A DNA stretch of 64,000 nt, taken from Seonamhaeicola aphaedonensis. GTDB lineage: Bacteria > Bacteroidota > Bacteroidia > Flavobacteriales > Flavobacteriaceae. A program made the position numbers and the translations under genes. The notes beneath the pieces were generated by a model. The model did no database searches, was not told the DNA's origin, and was given only the letters and a program-made list of their open reading frames with translations. Positions 1-8,278 of the stretch are shown here, one piece after another (the stretch's first letter is position 1; each line of letters begins with the position of its first letter). Location of the stretch: contig NZ_QRDX01000003.1 of NCBI RefSeq assembly GCF_003386195.1, forward strand, positions 124,001 to 188,000. The letters run 5' to 3'.

Positions 1-6
1 AAAAAA

Positions 7-1164
7 ATGTATAAACCAATTTCTATTACTGCTGTTGCTTCTATTTCGTCTTTAGGAAAAAACCATGAAGAGGTTTGGAAAAATTACAAGAACAACAATC
101 ATTGTATTTTAGAAAAAATATTTCAAGGAAACAGCGCGTTGGTGGCTTCCATTTCTGAGGATAACAAAAAGGAAATTGAGAAATTAAAGTTGTCAGACAG
201 TAAATACAAATCGTTGGATGATACGGTACTTTACGCCATTTACGCTTCACGTGAGGCAGTAAAACAAGCTGGTTGGAAATCTTCCGAAAACTTCGGAATT
301 AATATTGGGTCATCCAGAGGAGCCACATCTCTTTTTGAAAATTACCACAAAAGTTTTTTAAAAAATAACAAGGCTAAAACACTAAGTTCGCCAACAACTA
401 CTTTAGGCAATATTGCTTCGTGGGTAGCTCATGATTTACAAACTCAAGGCCCTGAAATAAGTCACTCCATTACTTGTTCCACGGCGTTACATGCCCTATT
501 GAATGGTATAGCTTGGATTAACTCAGGCATGTGTAACAAGTTTTTAGTTGGAGGCAGTGAAGCACCACTAACCCCGTTCACTATTGCACAAATGCAGGCC
601 CTAAAAATTTATGCCAACAATAATGAAGATTATCCCTGTAAAGCTTTAGACCTTTCTAAAAATCATAATACCATGGTGTTGGGAGAAGGTGCTGCTATGG
701 TTTGTTTAGAAGAAGGTGAAAAAGATAATGCTTTGGCTACAATTAAAGGAATAGGTTATGCCACTGAAATTCTAGAACATAACATTTCTATTTCAAGTGA
801 TGCTCAATGTTTTCAACGTTCCATGAAGATGGCTCTAGGTGATTTTCCTGCTGAAGACATTGATGTTATTGTTATGCATGCTCCAGGAACTATAAAAGGA
901 GATCTTTCAGAATATAAAGCTATCGAAGCTATTTTTAAAAATGATTTGCCTGCCGTAACATCTAACAAATGGAAAATTGGGCATACATTTGGGGCTTCGG
1001 GTACCTTAAGTTTAGAGTTGGCTATATTAATGTTACAACAGCAACAATTTATTGAAATACCATATTTAAAAAACCAAAAACAGCCTAAAAAAATTAAAAA
1101 TGTTTTAGTAAATGCTGTTGGTTTTGGTGGTAATGCTGTTTCTATTTTACTTTCTAAACTTTAG
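7..1164 (+). CDS. FabF-like beta-ketoacyl synthase
   Basis: This is a thiolase-fold condensing enzyme of 385 residues, slightly shorter than the usual 400-415 of FabF. The expected Cys-His-His triad is visible: Cys157 in ITCSTALHALLNG, His291 in MHAPGT and His326 in GHTFGASG. The sequence diverges from housekeeping FabF (an unusual N-terminus and Ser-Ile-Thr before the nucleophile), so it is probably a pathway-specific synthase. Ketosynthases of this kind are known to sit in flavobacterial biotin clusters, and bioB lies 2 kb downstream on the same strand. A role in making the pimeloyl precursor is therefore possible but is inference. The ATG is preceded by an A-run at the window edge, and the upstream genes are not visible. 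Family call is secure, substrate is not. Confidence 0.85.
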   Translation: MYKPISITAVASISSLGKNHEEVWKNYKNNNHCILEKIFQGNSALVASISEDNKKEIEKLKLSDSKYKSLDDTVLYAIYASREAVKQAGWKSSENFGINIGSSRGATSLFENYHKSFLKNNKAKTLSSPTTTLGNIASWVAHDLQTQGPEISHSITCSTALHALLNGIAWINSGMCNKFLVGGSEAPLTPFTIAQMQALKIYANNNEDYPCKALDLSKNHNTMVLGEGAAMVCLEEGEKDNALATIKGIGYATEILEHNISISSDAQCFQRSMKMALGDFPAEDIDVIVMHAPGTIKGDLSEYKAIEAIFKNDLPAVTSNKWKIGHTFGASGTLSLELAILMLQQQQFIEIPYLKNQKQPKKIKNVLVNAVGFGGNAVSILLSKL

Positions 1165-1243
1165 AGGCTAAATTTTCAGGGAAAAAAAACATAAAGACCT
1201 TAAAATACTTATATTTAAACCCCTTTTATAACATCAAAATAAA

Positions 1244-2131
1244 ATGTCAAAAAGAGATTATACTATTGCGGTTATCCAGTTAAATTTAAACAATACCCCT
1301 GAAAACAATCTTAAAAAATGTATTGAATGGGTTAAAAAAGCTGCTAAACAAGGAGCAGAAGTAATATGCTTACCAGAGTTATACAGCAGCCATTATTTTT
1401 GCCAAAGCGAAGACACTGATAATTTTAAATACGCCGAACCTTTATACAGTACATCTTTTAATGCCTTTAGTGAACTATCAAAGGTATTAGGAGTTGTAAT
1501 CGTTGTACCATTTTTCGAGAAGCGAATGGCTGGTGTTTACCATAACAGTGCTTATATTATTGACTCTGATGGAACTGAAGCAGGTTTGTACCGTAAAATG
1601 CATATTCCTGACGACCCGCATTTTTATGAAAAGTTCTATTTCACACCTGGCGATTTAGGTTTTAAAACTATAAAAACCAAAAAAGGTAATATTGGCACCT
1701 TAATTTGTTGGGATCAATGGTACCCTGAAGCGGCGCGTTTAACTGCTTTACAAGGAGCAGAAGTATTGTTTTACCCTACAGCTATTGGGTGGCATCCCAA
1801 AGAAAAAGAAGAATTTGGAAAAAATCAACATGGTGCATGGATGAATGTGATGAAAGGACATGCGGTTGCCAATGGTACGTATGTGGCTGCAGCTAATAGA
1901 ATAGGTTTAGAAAAATATGTACCAAATACCGATGGTATTCAGTTTTGGGGTTCTTCCTTTATTTGTGGCCCCCAAGGTGAAATTTTAGCACAAGCTTCGC
2001 ATGACCAAGAAGAAATTTTAATGGCTACTGTTGATTTAGATTTACAAGAAAATGTTCGTCAAAATTGGCCATTCCTTAGAGACCGTCGCATAGATATGTA
2101 CGATAACATCACCAAAAGGGTAATTGATTAA
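1244..2131 (+). CDS. aguB: N-carbamoylputrescine amidase
   Basis: A nitrilase-superfamily amidohydrolase of 295 residues, the normal length for AguB. It hydrolyses N-carbamoylputrescine to putrescine, CO2 and ammonia in the cytosol. The Glu-Lys-Cys catalytic triad is visible as Glu45 (PELYSSHYF), Lys118 (YRKMHIPDDP) and Cys155 (LICWDQWYPE). The DDP and the FYEKFYFTPG segment after the lysine are characteristic of the N-carbamoylputrescine amidase subgroup. The next gene, agmatine deiminase, begins 4 nt after the stop, so the two consecutive steps of the agmatine-to-putrescine route are almost certainly co-transcribed. The order amidase-deiminase makes assignment as AguB much safer than for a generic nitrilase. 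Confidence 0.93.
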   Translation: MSKRDYTIAVIQLNLNNTPENNLKKCIEWVKKAAKQGAEVICLPELYSSHYFCQSEDTDNFKYAEPLYSTSFNAFSELSKVLGVVIVVPFFEKRMAGVYHNSAYIIDSDGTEAGLYRKMHIPDDPHFYEKFYFTPGDLGFKTIKTKKGNIGTLICWDQWYPEAARLTALQGAEVLFYPTAIGWHPKEKEEFGKNQHGAWMNVMKGHAVANGTYVAAANRIGLEKYVPNTDGIQFWGSSFICGPQGEILAQASHDQEEILMATVDLDLQENVRQNWPFLRDRRIDMYDNITKRVID

Positions 2132-2134
2132 ATA

Positions 2135-3175
2135 ATGGATAGTAATGCTTGGCGGTTTCCTGCCGAATGGGAAAAACAACAAGGGATTTTATTGTGCTTT
2201 CCGCATAATGGCAACGATTGGCCCGGGAAATACGGCGCTGTTCAATGGGCATTTGTAGAGTATATTAAAAAAATCGCAACTTTTGAAGATGTTTTTGTTG
2301 TGGTGGCTAATAAAAAGCTTCAAGATAAACTACAGGCTATGTTGCAAATGGCCGCTGTTAATTTGAATAGAGTATCTTATATTATTCATAAAACCAATAG
2401 AAGTTGGATGCGAGATGCGGGTCCAATCATCGTTAAAAAAGGGACTAAAAGAAAAGCCTTGAACTTCAATTTTAATGGGTGGGCAAAATATACCAATTTC
2501 AAATTAGACAAACATGTTCCTAAAAAAGTTGCTTCATTTCTAAATATAGATTTAGAACAAGTGGTTTACAATGGCAAGCCAGTTGTTTTAGAAGGTGGAG
2601 CTTTAGAAGTAAACGGTAAAGGAACTCTAATAACCACCGAAGAATGTTTGTTAGACCAGAAAGTGCAGGTTAGAAATCCAGGACTAACAAAAGCTGACTA
2701 TGAGGCTATTTTTAAAACATATTTGGGAGTTACCAATACCATTTGGTTAGGCGATGGCATTAAGGGGGATGATACCCACGGACATATTGATGATTTGGCG
2801 CGTTTTGTTAACGAAAACACCATTGTAACGGTTGTAGAACCAAACAAAAGCAACAATAATTACAAACCTTTACAAGATAATTTAAAACGTTTGGAAAACG
2901 CTACCTTAGAAAATGGTAAAAAACCAAATATTATAACCTTACCAATGCCTAAAACCATCATTTTTGAAGGGTTGGAACTACCTGCTAGTTACGCCAATTT
3001 TTTAATTTTAAATAACTGTGTATTGATGCCAACGTTTAATGATGTGAACGATAGAGAAGCTTTAAACATATTATCAAACTGTTTTAAAGATAGAGACGTT
3101 ATTCCTATAAATGCCATAGACCTTATTTGGGGTTTTGGCACATTACACTGTTTAAGTCAGCAAATACCTAAGTAA
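2135..3175 (+). CDS. aguA: Agmatine deiminase
   Basis: A peptidyl-arginine-deiminase-like enzyme of 346 residues that converts agmatine to N-carbamoylputrescine and ammonia. The N-terminal P-E-W-E-x-Q motif (RFPAEWEKQQ), SWMRDAGP around residue 92, DGIKGDDTHGHIDDLARF near residue 210, and the C-terminal nucleophile Cys339 in FGTLHCLSQQ are all those of the agmatine deiminase family. It starts 4 nt after aguB, forming a two-gene putrescine operon. Polyamine synthesis from arginine through agmatine is the inferred role; no arginine decarboxylase gene is visible in this window. Confidence 0.93.
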   Translation: MDSNAWRFPAEWEKQQGILLCFPHNGNDWPGKYGAVQWAFVEYIKKIATFEDVFVVVANKKLQDKLQAMLQMAAVNLNRVSYIIHKTNRSWMRDAGPIIVKKGTKRKALNFNFNGWAKYTNFKLDKHVPKKVASFLNIDLEQVVYNGKPVVLEGGALEVNGKGTLITTEECLLDQKVQVRNPGLTKADYEAIFKTYLGVTNTIWLGDGIKGDDTHGHIDDLARFVNENTIVTVVEPNKSNNNYKPLQDNLKRLENATLENGKKPNIITLPMPKTIIFEGLELPASYANFLILNNCVLMPTFNDVNDREALNILSNCFKDRDVIPINAIDLIWGFGTLHCLSQQIPK

Positions 3176-3214
3176 GTTTTATTTACTAACGGTATACCTT
3201 ACATTTTAAATTAG

Positions 3215-3222
3215 TATTTTTG
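3215..3222 (+). promoter_or_regulatory. Bacteroidota -7 promoter motif before bioB
   Basis: TATTTTTG matches the Bacteroidota sigma-A -7 consensus TAnnTTTG and lies 22 nt before the bioB ATG. I do not see a clear -33 TTTG at the usual spacing. It separates bioB from the aguBA operon. Confidence 0.45.
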
Positions 3223-3244
3223 ATTTTGATTAACCCATCTGTTT

Positions 3245-4339
3245 ATGAGTGAAACAAGACACAACTGGACTAAAGAAGAAATTCTAAATATTTACAATAA
3301 ACCTTTAATGGAATTACTTTATGAAGCGGCTACGGTTCATAGAAAAAATCACGACCCCAATGTGGTTCAGGTAAGTACATTACTTTCGGTAAAAACAGGT
3401 GGTTGTAGCGAAGATTGTGGATACTGTCCACAAGCGGCGCGTTATCATACTAATATTGAAGGCAACGATTTAATGAGCGTGCAACAAGTAAAAGCGCAGG
3501 CATTAAGAGCTAAAGCAGGAGGAAGTTCTCGTGTTTGCATGGGAGCTGCTTGGAGAAACGTAAAAGATGGTGAAGAGTTCGATCAGGTTTTAGAAATGGT
3601 ACGTACCATCAACAAACTAGACATGGAAGTTTGTTGTACATTGGGTATGCTTACCGAAAATCAAGCTAAAAGGCTAGCAGAAGCAGGTTTGTATGCCTAC
3701 AATCATAACTTAGACTCTTCTGAAGAATACTATAAAGAAGTTATTTCAACCAGAGGTTATCAAGATAGATTGGATACTATTGATAACGTTAGAAAAACCA
3801 ATGTAACCGTTTGTAGTGGCGGTATCATTGGTATGGGTGAAAGCTTAGAAGACAGAGCTGGTATGCTAGTGGCACTCTCCACTTTAAATCCGCAACCAGA
3901 ATCTACTCCCATAAATGCCTTAGTGGCAGTTGAGGGTACACCTCTAGAAGACCAAAAACCGGTTTCTATTTGGGACATGATACGAATGGTAGCCACAACC
4001 AGAATTGTCATGCCAGAAACTCAAGTTCGTTTAAGTGCTGGAAGAACGCAAATGACACGCGAAGGGCAAGCCATGTGTTTCTTTGCGGGAGCCAATTCTA
4101 TTTTTGCAGGAGATAAACTATTAACAACACCAAATCCTGATGTAAATGAAGATATGGAAATGTTTGCGGTTTTAGGATTAGAACCTCAAAAACCGTTCAC
4201 TAAAAAAGTACAACCTCAAACAGTTGAAGCTGAAGACTCCCAGTTTAAAAGTTTAGGTGAAAAACCCAAATGGACACGACCAGACCACAAAATTGACCGT
4301 AACGAAGCTGCTAAAGAAAAAGCGAAGGATTTTAAGTAG
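3245..4339 (+). CDS. bioB: Biotin synthase
   Basis: A radical-SAM enzyme of 364 residues that inserts sulfur into dethiobiotin, the last step of biotin synthesis. The radical-SAM cluster motif CxxxCxxC is present as Cys54, Cys58 and Cys61 (GCSEDCGYCPQ). The family blocks GGSSRVCMGAAWR, EVCCTLGMLT, YNHNLDSSEEYY, CSGGIIGMGES and RLSAGRTQM are intact, including the cysteines and the arginine that hold the [2Fe-2S] donor cluster. The C-terminal 40 residues are a charged Lys/Glu-rich tail longer than in E. coli BioB. It has its own promoter motif. No other biotin gene is seen unless the ketosynthase at the window start is one. Confidence 0.96.
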   Translation: MSETRHNWTKEEILNIYNKPLMELLYEAATVHRKNHDPNVVQVSTLLSVKTGGCSEDCGYCPQAARYHTNIEGNDLMSVQQVKAQALRAKAGGSSRVCMGAAWRNVKDGEEFDQVLEMVRTINKLDMEVCCTLGMLTENQAKRLAEAGLYAYNHNLDSSEEYYKEVISTRGYQDRLDTIDNVRKTNVTVCSGGIIGMGESLEDRAGMLVALSTLNPQPESTPINALVAVEGTPLEDQKPVSIWDMIRMVATTRIVMPETQVRLSAGRTQMTREGQAMCFFAGANSIFAGDKLLTTPNPDVNEDMEMFAVLGLEPQKPFTKKVQPQTVEAEDSQFKSLGEKPKWTRPDHKIDRNEAAKEKAKDFK

Positions 4340-4458
4340 TTTACACGTTTTTCATACTGCGTTTAGGGTTGCAGGCAGGCGTGTAATGCCAAAAGCCCAA
4401 CCATGCTAAAGGCGTGGTAACATTCAAATATAATATTTCAAATTTATTAACGTTTTCT

Positions 4459-4466
4459 TAACTTTG
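4459..4466 (+). promoter_or_regulatory. -7 promoter motif before the cupin-like gene
   Basis: TAACTTTG fits TAnnTTTG and lies 19 nt before the TTG start at 4486, giving a leader of about 12 nt. The short leader supports that start. Confidence 0.5.
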
Positions 4467-4485
4467 GGCATCTAATTTCAACAAC

Positions 4486-5358
4486 TTGAAACTGAATCTA
4501 CAAGACATTCCAAGGGTTAAAACCATTACCAAACAGGATTTTATCAAGTATTATTTTAAACCACAAAAACCAGTGGTTATTGAACATTTAATTGAAGATT
4601 GGCCTGCATACCAAAAGTGGCGCTTAGACTATATTAAACAGATTGCCGGTGATATAACAGTACCTCTTTATGACGACCGACCTGTAGATTACAAAGATGG
4701 CTTTAACGAACCACATGCAAAAATGAAAATGGCAGATTATATTGATTTGCTAAAGCGCGAACCCACCAAATACCGTATTTTTTTATGGAATATCTTAAAG
4801 GAGATTCCACAGTTACAGAAGGATTTTAAATTTCCCGATTTTGGCTTGCGTCTCATGAAAGGAATCCCTATGCTATTTTTTGGCGGTGAAGATTCTCATA
4901 CCTTTATGCATTACGATATTGATTTGGCCAATATTTTTCATTTTCATTTTGAAGGCAAAAAACAATGCATCTTATTTGACCAAACCCAGAATGATTACCT
5001 TTATAAAATTCCACATTCCTTAATAACCAGAGAAGATATTGATTTTAAAAACCCAGATTTTAATAAATGGCCAGCCCTTAAAAAAGCCAAGGGCTATGTT
5101 ACAGAATTAAATCATGGTGAAATATTATATATGCCTGAAGGTTATTGGCATTACATGCGTTATATAACCCCAGGATTTTCTATGAGTTTGCGTGCCACGG
5201 CTAGAAACCCTAAAAATTTTAGTAAAGCTGTTTATAATATATTTTTTATGCGCCATTTTGATAATGCCATGCGCCGTTTAAAAGGTCAAAATTGGATTGA
5301 TTGGAAGAACAAACAAGCCATTATTAGAACTCACAAAACAAATGGTATTAGGGTATAA
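4486..5358 (+). CDS. Cupin-like (JmjC-type) Fe(II)/2-oxoglutarate oxygenase
   Basis: A 290-residue protein of the cupin_8/JmjC family. The start is TTG, chosen because the product begins with the conserved N-terminal segment and a promoter motif lies just upstream. The N-terminal part (PRVKTITKQDFIKYYFKPQKPVVIEHLIEDWPA) is typical of hydroxylase-like JmjC proteins. The iron-binding facial triad is visible as His142 and Asp144 (MHYDID) and His222 (GYWHYM). Such enzymes hydroxylate proteins or RNA-associated factors, but the substrate cannot be read from sequence. The 3' end overlaps the convergent recX gene by 11 bp. Family call is strong; function is open. Confidence 0.82.
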   Translation: MKLNLQDIPRVKTITKQDFIKYYFKPQKPVVIEHLIEDWPAYQKWRLDYIKQIAGDITVPLYDDRPVDYKDGFNEPHAKMKMADYIDLLKREPTKYRIFLWNILKEIPQLQKDFKFPDFGLRLMKGIPMLFFGGEDSHTFMHYDIDLANIFHFHFEGKKQCILFDQTQNDYLYKIPHSLITREDIDFKNPDFNKWPALKKAKGYVTELNHGEILYMPEGYWHYMRYITPGFSMSLRATARNPKNFSKAVYNIFFMRHFDNAMRRLKGQNWIDWKNKQAIIRTHKTNGIRV

Positions 5359-5821
5359 GCTCATTTACTTTTTTGTAAACCAAATCACTTTCCCAGCCTC
5401 TATACAATAAATAATCTGCTAACTTCTTTCTTTTCTTATATTTGTTTTTGTCTGTTATACTTAAAACTTGCTTTTGAGCTAAATGATTAAAGACATTATA
5501 ATAATTTTCATCATCAATTTCATTAATTGCTTGATTTATATTAGTTTTGGATATATCTTTTTTCTTTAGTTCTGAAGTTAATCGATATTTCCCCCATTTT
5601 TTAATACTGAACTTACCCCTTACAAATGCTTTGGCAAAACGTTCTTCATTGAGAAAGTTATGCTCTAATAGATGAACAATAATTACATCTATTGCTTCAG
5701 GAATCATATGCATTTCTTGAAGTTTTTGTCTAACTTCTTTATGACAGCGTTCCTGATATACACAATAGTTTTCAAGCTTTCGTTTAGCTTCCTCTAAAGT
5801 GTATGTCTGTTTTTTAACCAT
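5348..5821 (-). CDS. recX: Regulatory protein RecX
   Basis: A 157-residue all-helical protein with the three-helix repeats of RecX (LENYCVYQERCHKEVRQKL, HLLEHNFLNEERFAKAFVRGKF, KWGKYRLTSELKKK). RecX modulates RecA filament growth. The length and the RG-KF and KWG motifs match the family. It is transcribed toward the cupin-like gene and overlaps its stop by 11 bp, so the two transcripts are antisense at their ends. A -7 motif on the minus strand lies 51 nt upstream of its start. No recA is in the window. Confidence 0.9.
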   Translation of the reverse strand: MVKKQTYTLEEAKRKLENYCVYQERCHKEVRQKLQEMHMIPEAIDVIIVHLLEHNFLNEERFAKAFVRGKFSIKKWGKYRLTSELKKKDISKTNINQAINEIDDENYYNVFNHLAQKQVLSITDKNKYKKRKKLADYLLYRGWESDLVYKKVNELIP

Positions 5822-5871
5822 AGATTGGTGGTAAAGAATTGATTAATAGCAAATCTGAATTTTTATTTTAC

Positions 5872-5879
5872 CAAATCTA
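5872..5879 (-). promoter_or_regulatory. -7 promoter motif before recX
   Basis: On the minus strand this reads TAGATTTG, matching TAnnTTTG. It sits between the divergent recX and the secreted protein at 5898. No clear -33 partner is seen. Confidence 0.35.
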
Positions 5880-5897
5880 AAAATTAAACTTGACTGA

Positions 5898-8276
5898 ATG
5901 ATAAGAAATTGGCAAATTTCAATTATAACACTTTGTGCTATTTCATTTTATGGTTATTCTCAAAGTATTTTTTCTAATGATATCACAGGGAGCAATCCCC
6001 ATTTAGACAACCCATATATAATTGGACAAATTGTAGACCCTAATATTTCTGTAAATGGTATTGGCCGAGGAAGTGGATTGTTTAATCCACCTAATACAAA
6101 TGATAGGTACAACGCCAGAGGATGGGACTCTACTACTTTAGACGGTAATGATTATTTCGAATTTACTATAGTCCCTAATTCAGGATACGAAATAGATTTC
6201 GTTAGCTTTATCTTCAACTCTCAACCCTCTAATACTGGACCTGTAAATATCTCCGTAAGAAGTAGCCTCAATGGATATTCTAGTGACATTGGAACACCTG
6301 TTATTGGTGGCGTTGGAGTGTCGACTCAATCTTCCATTGATTTATCTAGTGCTACATACCAAGATATCTCTACTTCTATAACTTTTAGGATTTATGCATG
6401 GGGAGGATCTAACACCAACGGCACTTTCAGCATAAACGATTTTATATTCAATGGCACAGTTTCGCCACTATGCTCTACTACTACAACTTGGGATGGATCC
6501 TCTTGGGATAATGGCAATCCAAATATAAATAAGGCAGTTGTTTTAAACGGAGATTACAGTACATCTGCCGATGGCGGTAGCTTTAGTGCTTGTTCGTTAA
6601 CAATCAATTCTAGCACCTTATCTATAGATGATAACGATTATATAGAAGTTCAAAACCATTTAGATACCAATGGGGATATAATTGTAAGGCCGCAAGGTGC
6701 TTTTGTTCAGATTGAAGATTCAGCAACAGTTAACGCATCAGGTAACATTACCGTAGAAAAAAGGACAGCTCCAGCCAATAATTGGTATGAATATACTTAT
6801 TGGAGTTCTCCAGTAAATGGAGCAACTATCGCGAATGGATTGGCAGATGCTCAATCTGGAAGGATTTTCTCCTTTAATGCGCAAAACTATTTAGATGCCA
6901 CTATGGAGGTGAATAATGACAATACAGCCGCACCTGGACAAGACGATGTTGATGATGATAATAATGCTTGGCAATCTGTTTCTTCAGCAACTGTAATGTT
7001 ATCTGGATGTGGATATGCATCAACTCATAACCGTGTTATATTTGAAAGTAGCCCAGGGTCTCCTAAACAGTTTATTTACACATTTGAAGGCCCTTTTAAC
7101 AATGGTATTATTAACGTTCCCTTATACAGAAATGATTCTGAAACCAATGACAAAAATTGGAATTTTATTGGGAATCCCTACCCCTCTGCAATCGATGCAG
7201 ATGCCTTTTTTACAGCTAACCCTGACACGGATGGTATTATTTACTTATGGTCTCAAAACACCCCACCTAGTGCTACGGCTAATGGCAATGAAGTTTTAAA
7301 CTTTTCTGACTCCGATTACGCTATAATCAATTCAACTGGCGAATCGGCGGGTGGAGATGGCTTAACACCTTCGAGGTTTATACCTTCAGGCCAAGGTTTT
7401 TTTGTTAACTATAGTGATGCTGCCACCCCAATTTCTACTACTGGAAACATTAGTGAAGGCAGTGTTACCTTTAACAACTCGATGAGGGTTAGAGGCTTAT
7501 CTAATAATAGTCAATTCTTTAAAACTGCTAATTCAAAACCAAAAACAACTTCGAATTCAGAAAGTAATAATGTTGATAACAAATTATGGATTGATTTAAC
7601 ATCAAACAATGGCGCTTTCAATCAAATACTAATTGGTTATGTTGAAGGAGCAACTAACAAATTTGATGGATCTCGCTTTGACGCTGCCAAGACTAATTCA
7701 TTAGAAAGGTTTGTCTCTCTCTATTCCACCATTAAAGGATCCGATAAAAAATTGACTATTCAAGGAAAAAACCCTTCTGATTTAACTCTTAACGAAAAAA
7801 TTAGTTTAGGTTTCAGTACGACAATTCATGTTCCGACACAATACAAACTTTCTATTAATAAGTTACAAGGAGATTTTTTATCAAACAATACTATTTATTT
7901 AAAAGACAAAGTATTAAATAAACATCATGATTTGTCTACTTCAGATTATTCCTTTACTTCTGATATAGGTGAATTTAATAATCGATTTGAAATCGTTTTT
8001 AAAACTAATAATGGTTTTGAAAACTCTGAAAAGCAAATGAAAGATGGGGTCAAAATTTTCGAATCAAATAATGGCAATGTAACCTTTTCATCTATTAATG
8101 ATTTAAACATCAAATCTGTTAAAATATTTGATTTTTTAAGCACCCCTTTATACGACTTAAAAGGTACATTTAATTCTAAAACCTTTGAATTATCTAAACT
8201 CCAAAATGCAGTTTATATAGCTAAAATTGAGTTTTCCAACGGAGCAACCATTACAAAAAAATTCATTAAAAAGTAA
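5898..8276 (+). CDS. Large secreted protein with T9SS sorting domain
   Basis: A 792-residue protein with a signal peptide (hydrophobic segment to about residue 21, ending YGYSQ). Its C-terminal 80 residues (KSVKIFDFLSTPLYDL...ELSKLQNAVYIAKIEFSNGATITKKFIKK) are a type A T9SS sorting domain, so it should cross the outer membrane by the PorSS and be attached or released at the surface. The body is Ser/Thr/Asn/Gly-rich and probably beta-sandwich in nature, with WSSPVNG and NFIGNPYPSAIDADAFF blocks that recur in large flavobacterial surface proteins. No catalytic motif is visible. It converges on the TonB-dependent receptor gene with only 2 bp between stops and no terminator hairpin. Confidence 0.83.
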   Translation: MIRNWQISIITLCAISFYGYSQSIFSNDITGSNPHLDNPYIIGQIVDPNISVNGIGRGSGLFNPPNTNDRYNARGWDSTTLDGNDYFEFTIVPNSGYEIDFVSFIFNSQPSNTGPVNISVRSSLNGYSSDIGTPVIGGVGVSTQSSIDLSSATYQDISTSITFRIYAWGGSNTNGTFSINDFIFNGTVSPLCSTTTTWDGSSWDNGNPNINKAVVLNGDYSTSADGGSFSACSLTINSSTLSIDDNDYIEVQNHLDTNGDIIVRPQGAFVQIEDSATVNASGNITVEKRTAPANNWYEYTYWSSPVNGATIANGLADAQSGRIFSFNAQNYLDATMEVNNDNTAAPGQDDVDDDNNAWQSVSSATVMLSGCGYASTHNRVIFESSPGSPKQFIYTFEGPFNNGIINVPLYRNDSETNDKNWNFIGNPYPSAIDADAFFTANPDTDGIIYLWSQNTPPSATANGNEVLNFSDSDYAIINSTGESAGGDGLTPSRFIPSGQGFFVNYSDAATPISTTGNISEGSVTFNNSMRVRGLSNNSQFFKTANSKPKTTSNSESNNVDNKLWIDLTSNNGAFNQILIGYVEGATNKFDGSRFDAAKTNSLERFVSLYSTIKGSDKKLTIQGKNPSDLTLNEKISLGFSTTIHVPTQYKLSINKLQGDFLSNNTIYLKDKVLNKHHDLSTSDYSFTSDIGEFNNRFEIVFKTNNGFENSEKQMKDGVKIFESNNGNVTFSSINDLNIKSVKIFDFLSTPLYDLKGTFNSKTFELSKLQNAVYIAKIEFSNGATITKKFIKK

Positions 8277-8278
8277 AA

